Shown here: positions 4,537 through 7,201 of the stretch, in pieces | Layout: each line of letters opens with the position of its first letter | Numbering within the stretch: the stretch's first letter is position 1 | Assembly (NCBI GenBank): GCA_028679405.1 | Contig: JAJRBP010000014.1 | Span: 1 to 7,201 of the forward strand | From: Methanoregulaceae archaeon | GTDB lineage: Archaea > Halobacteriota > Methanomicrobia > Methanomicrobiales > Methanospirillaceae | DNA: 7,201 nucleotides | Direction: 5' to 3' | The notes under the pieces: generated by a model | What the model was told of the DNA's origin: nothing | Seen by the model: only the letters and a program-made list of their open reading frames with translations | The model's database searches: none | Made by a program: the position numbers and the translations under genes

Positions 4537-6648
4537 TTAAGTGAGCTGGTGCCGGCCCCCAAACGTAGTGTCAAGCATCCGCGAGGCGTTCTGGATCAGT
4601 CCGAGGAACCTCGATGGCAGGCCGGTCTGACCCACCTGGCCCTGGCCTTCGCCGCCTTCCCCCACCTGCATGCTGCCGTTCACGATGTCGGGGAGTGCGG
4701 TGCTCCGGTCGAGTGTCGGGACCGGTACAGGTGTAACGTTAAGGAAGGTGCGCCAGTCCTTCACTGTCATATTCGTGATATTGCCGATCGTCTGGTTATC
4801 ACGGGGCGGGGCCCTCCGGGTTGTGTCCGGGGTCACCCCGGTACCGGAGGGTCCGGGAGGGGGTGCGATTTCAGTGGTGTTCAGCTCCTCGAGAATGCCC
4901 GGGGTAAACGGCGGGAGTGCAGGCGATGGGGCTTCCCCGGTATCGTATGTCGGCCACGGGAATGGCGAACTGTCAGCCGTGGTATCCGGGACGGGGGTGG
5001 GAGGAATCGTGGTCGGTCCGGGGAGCTGGTGCGTCGTGGGGATCACCTTAACAGGCGATGTGGGCAGTGTGGCCGGAAGTGTGGTCCGGACAGGTGTTGG
5101 CGGTATCGGGACTGAAGGTTCCCGTACTGGCGTCGTGACAGGAACGGGGACGAGATCCTCGGTCTTCACCTGCGCGGGCGTCGTCGGGAGTGGTGTCGGT
5201 ACGGGAATGGGGGTATCGTAATATACCGGCCGGGTTGTCGGGAGCGGTGTCGGTACCGGAATGGTGGTATCGTAATATACCGGCCGGGTCGTCGGGAGCG
5301 GTGTCGGTACCGGAATGGTGGTATCATAATATACCGGCCGGGTCGTCGTGAGCGTGGTGGGGACGGGAATGGGGGTATCATAATATACCGGCCGGGTCGT
5401 TGGGAGCGGAGTGGGCCCGGACGGTGGTGCAGTCGTCGTATCTGTTGCGGGCCGATGCCGGACAGGTTCCGTCCTTGTCGCAACTGGTGTGGGGGTGGGA
5501 AGGGAAGGAGAAGGTATCGCAGGAACAGCCGCCGTTGGAGTGACTTCGGGTGGACGGCGGGACTGTCCCGTCTGTTCCGGAATCGCCGTGGGAGTTAATG
5601 GTAGAGGTGTAACGGTATCATGACGTTCGGGCAGGGTTGTCGGAAGCGGAGTGATTGAGATAGGAACGGTCGTTGTATCGGCACCCGGCTGACCCCTTAC
5701 GGGTCCGGGAGCTGTTTGCGTGGGAGAGGGGAGGGGAGCCGGACGTGTTTCAGGAGAAACCGTTGGTGTTGCCACTGGTGGGCGGCGGGACGGTTCGGTC
5801 CTTACCGGAGTCGCGACAGGGGTCGTTTCAGGGACATCCGTTGCCTGGCCGGCGGGTGTCACCGTCTGACCCGGCGTCGCCTCCGGGGAATTCTTATCTG
5901 ATCCAGGCGGGCTGGCCCCCCCCGGCAGACCTCCCGTGAGCAGGAGCAGCAATAAAGTGGGATCATTCCAGGGCTTCTGTTCCTTCGTGACCTCCGGCGA
6001 CGGGGTTGCCGTCGGGGTCGGGGTCGGAGTCGGGGTCAGGTATACGGAATGGACCGGCCCGGGCAGGTCAGGTTCCGGCATTTCGGTCTGGTCGGGAAGA
6101 GCGGCCGTTATCCCGGGTACACCTGGTGCCTGAGGAGCAGGTACCTGGGTTTCCTGCGGGAGCGGTCCGGTCACACCGGTATCGGCACCCCGGCCCGACA
6201 GTTCGAATGCGAGCACCGGCCAGTATGCGGAGTAAAGGTGATTCCTCTCGGAGACCTGTATCCGGCCTCCGGAGGACTGCTTCACTGCCTGCTCGCCCCC
6301 CTCCGAGATAAACCCTACGCGGATCCTCGAGACCGTGTAGGAACCGGGAGGGAACTCTTCCGACAGCAGGACGCGGCGGGAGAAAGACCAGGTGTCGTCA
6401 GAGACCGCGACGAACGCTTCCTCCGCGCCAAGCTCGACAGGACCGGAAGGACCGTTGATCCTGCCCTCGAAACAGTTTAAAGGCGTCCTCGACTGGGCGA
6501 GGACCGAGATAACGAGCACGTCACCCTGGCTGAATTCTTTTCCGTTCAGTGTGACGGAGATCAAAAGAGGGGTCTCGGCAACCACTGCCTGGACTGAGAG
6601 GGAGAGTATACAGATAATGCAGGCAGAGAGTATCAGTCTTGTTCGCAT
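4537..6648 (-). CDS. Secreted Pro/Thr-rich surface protein with 18-residue tandem repeats
   Basis: This 703-residue protein starts with a clear signal peptide (MRTRLILSACIICILSLSV; probable cleavage after AVVA, residue 24). Residues 25 to about 135 form a folded, beta-sandwich-like domain (for example PGSYTVSRIRVGF) with one Cys. Residues from about 160 to 585 are a very long Pro/Thr/Val stalk, including TPTPTPTPTA and four copies of the 18-residue unit RPVYYDT(T/P)IPVPTPLPTT, with YY at 422, 440, 458 and 476. An oligo-Leu patch (232-237) sits inside the stalk. The last 120 residues carry seven N-glycosylation sequons (Asn590, 618, 623, 626, 637, 657, 687) and a Gly-rich stretch. I see no C-terminal membrane anchor or PGF-type sorting signal. 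The start at 6648 is preferred because GGAG lies six bases upstream; an in-frame ATG at 6678 has no ribosome site. A cell-surface or extracellular glycoprotein is likely; its function is unknown. Confidence 0.85.
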   Translation of the reverse strand: MRTRLILSACIICILSLSVQAVVAETPLLISVTLNGKEFSQGDVLVISVLAQSRTPLNCFEGRINGPSGPVELGAEEAFVAVSDDTWSFSRRVLLSEEFPPGSYTVSRIRVGFISEGGEQAVKQSSGGRIQVSERNHLYSAYWPVLAFELSGRGADTGVTGPLPQETQVPAPQAPGVPGITAALPDQTEMPEPDLPGPVHSVYLTPTPTPTPTATPSPEVTKEQKPWNDPTLLLLLLTGGLPGGASPPGSDKNSPEATPGQTVTPAGQATDVPETTPVATPVRTEPSRRPPVATPTVSPETRPAPLPSPTQTAPGPVRGQPGADTTTVPISITPLPTTLPERHDTVTPLPLTPTAIPEQTGQSRRPPEVTPTAAVPAIPSPSLPTPTPVATRTEPVRHRPATDTTTAPPSGPTPLPTTRPVYYDTPIPVPTTLTTTRPVYYDTTIPVPTPLPTTRPVYYDTTIPVPTPLPTTRPVYYDTPIPVPTPLPTTPAQVKTEDLVPVPVTTPVREPSVPIPPTPVRTTLPATLPTSPVKVIPTTHQLPGPTTIPPTPVPDTTADSSPFPWPTYDTGEAPSPALPPFTPGILEELNTTEIAPPPGPSGTGVTPDTTRRAPPRDNQTIGNITNMTVKDWRTFLNVTPVPVPTLDRSTALPDIVNGSMQVGEGGEGQGQVGQTGLPSRFLGLIQNASRMLDTTFGGRHQLT
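5209..5424 (-). repeat. Four tandem 54-bp repeats inside the surface-protein gene
   Basis: The units are 5209-5262, 5263-5316, 5317-5370 and 5371-5424. Each encodes 18 residues in frame around RPVYYDTxIPVPT. The first two differ at only two bases; the third and fourth have drifted more, mainly in the half encoding PTPLPTT. A partial unit precedes the array (about 5178-5208) and a decayed one follows it (from 5425). Confidence 0.92.
6011..6040 (-). repeat. Hexanucleotide microsatellite encoding Thr-Pro repeats
   Basis: The plus strand reads five units of GTCGGG with two single-base changes. On the coding strand this gives alternating Pro and Thr in the stalk of the surface protein. Length changes of one unit would keep the frame and change stalk length by two residues. 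Confidence 0.8.
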
Positions 6649-6652
6649 TCGG

Positions 6653-6658
6653 CTCTCC
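6653..6658 (-). promoter_or_regulatory. Shine-Dalgarno site of the surface-protein gene
   Basis: GGAGAG on the minus strand, with its GGAG core six bases before ATG 6648, supports that codon over the upstream ATG at 6678 and places the signal peptide at the very N-terminus. Confidence 0.6.
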
Positions 6659-6714
6659 AGTACAAGAGGGGGCTTCATTCACGGATCCGTCGCCCATTCA
6701 CGGGCATTTTTCTT

Positions 6715-6749
6715 GTATAAAAAGTATCCGGATCTGTAAGTATAAAAAG
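6715..6749 (-). promoter_or_regulatory. Duplicated TATA box upstream of the surface-protein gene
   Basis: CTTTTTATAC occurs twice on the minus strand, at 6749-6740 and 6724-6715, exactly 25 bases apart. The proximal copy predicts transcription from about 6694 and a leader of some 45 bases carrying the Shine-Dalgarno site. The distal copy predicts a start near 6718. Together they may be tandem promoters or a promoter with a second TBP-like site. Confidence 0.6.
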
Positions 6750-6817
6750 ATTATGCGATTTTCGAGAAAATATCTCAAATTTTCCCGATCGTTCCCCAAA
6801 GCAATGGAATCCGGCAC

Positions 6818-7201
6818 TCACCCGATCACAAGGTAGGCGACAAGCGAGAAGATCAGGGTCAGGAGAAGAAGTGCTGCACTCAGCGGTGGGATCATCACGA
6901 GCAGGGTGTTCACCGTTCCCGCGAGCTGGGCGATCCGGTTCGACCCGAAGACTACGATCCGTTCCACGTTCGCAGTACTCGACGCCACCTCTGCAGGTGC
7001 CATATCGTCAAGTGCCAGCCGGACTGCCTGTTCGGTATAGGGCAGGATCTTGTCGGCCGGGACTCTCATCCCGACAGGGTTCTTCCCGCTGATCGTGTTG
7101 ACCACGTGGGAGTCGGTGGTCATGATCTCGGCCTCGTCCACGAGGGCGAGGAGCCGGTCGCGGAGGATCTCCCTGACGCCTGCGGCAACATTGTTCCCGT
7201 C
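6818..7201 (-). CDS. DUF2070 family archaeal membrane protein, C-terminal part
   Basis: The frame is open from the right edge to a TGA at 6818 (127 residues). It shows the conserved end of DUF2070 proteins, an archaeal family of multi-pass membrane proteins with a cytoplasmic domain and no known function. Visible motifs are GNN at the start of the fragment, VDEAEIMTTDSHVVNT (21-36) and NPVGMRVP (41-48). The MTTDSHVVN segment has the look of a metal or phosphate-binding site with conserved Asp and His, but no activity has been established to my knowledge. A hydrophobic segment at about 99-126 ends the protein and is a transmembrane hairpin or helix. The N-terminal membrane helices lie outside the window. 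The stop is 170 bases upstream of the surface-protein start, and that gene has its own promoter, so the two are probably not one operon. Confidence 0.8.
   Translation of the reverse strand, partial: DGNNVAAGVREILRDRLLALVDEAEIMTTDSHVVNTISGKNPVGMRVPADKILPYTEQAVRLALDDMAPAEVASSTANVERIVVFGSNRIAQLAGTVNTLLVMIPPLSAALLLLTLIFSLVAYLVIG

Noticed and set aside
4670..5221. Plus-strand Gly/Val-rich frame of 183 codons
   Set aside because: Antisense to the Pro/Thr-rich stalk: Pro and Thr codons read backwards give Gly, Val and Ser. The signal peptide, ribosome site and promoter all support the minus strand.
5209..5424. Regular repeats considered as a CRISPR array
   Set aside because: Units are contiguous with no unique spacers and encode protein in frame.
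5166..5483. Minus-strand frame with repeated RRPGRYI motifs
   Set aside because: It is the 54-bp repeat of the surface-protein gene read in another frame; the repeat makes any frame look structured.
6649..6678. Ten-residue N-terminal extension of the surface protein from ATG 6678
   Set aside because: No ribosome site, and it would push the basic N-region of the signal peptide inward; ATG 6648 has GGAG at six bases.

Overview
The window reads as a GC-rich euryarchaeal chromosome, most likely a methanogen of the order Methanomicrobiales. This placement is inferred. The evidence is a DUF2070 protein (an archaeal membrane family), an iron-sulfur-flavoprotein-like redox protein, Pro/Thr-rich secreted proteins with archaeal-type signal peptides, TATA-like promoter boxes, and a Shine-Dalgarno site matching the 3' end of archaeal 16S rRNA (GGTGATC). 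No rRNA, tRNA, CRISPR array, transposase or phage gene was seen.

Layout, left to right. On the minus strand, running off the left edge, is a cation diffusion facilitator (CDF)-family membrane protein whose usual metal-binding positions are substituted. Divergent from it, on the plus strand, are three genes separated by roughly 230-260 base gaps: a small lipoprotein (808-1434), an Isf-like flavoprotein with an unusual N-terminal extension (1690-2562), and a Y-family DNA polymerase IV (2800-3870). The right half is all minus strand: a small Arg-rich protein of unknown function (4033-4365), a 703-residue secreted Pro/Thr-rich protein with an in-frame 54-bp tandem repeat and a sequon-rich C-terminus (4537-6648), and the C-terminal part of a DUF2070 membrane protein that runs off the right edge.

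The genes do not form an obvious pathway. Spacing and strand changes suggest mostly single-gene transcription units with their own promoters. The envelope theme recurs: two membrane proteins, a lipoprotein and a large surface or secreted protein. The flavoprotein and the translesion polymerase could both serve stress tolerance, but adjacency is the only link. No gap exceeds 300 bases.

The most interesting items are the CDF protein lacking its metal quartet, the N-terminal extension on the Isf-like protein, and the architecture of the Pro/Thr-rich surface protein (repeat array, buried oligo-Leu patch, seven clustered N-glycosylation sequons, no visible C-terminal anchor). I see no convincing evidence of a wholly new multi-gene system.
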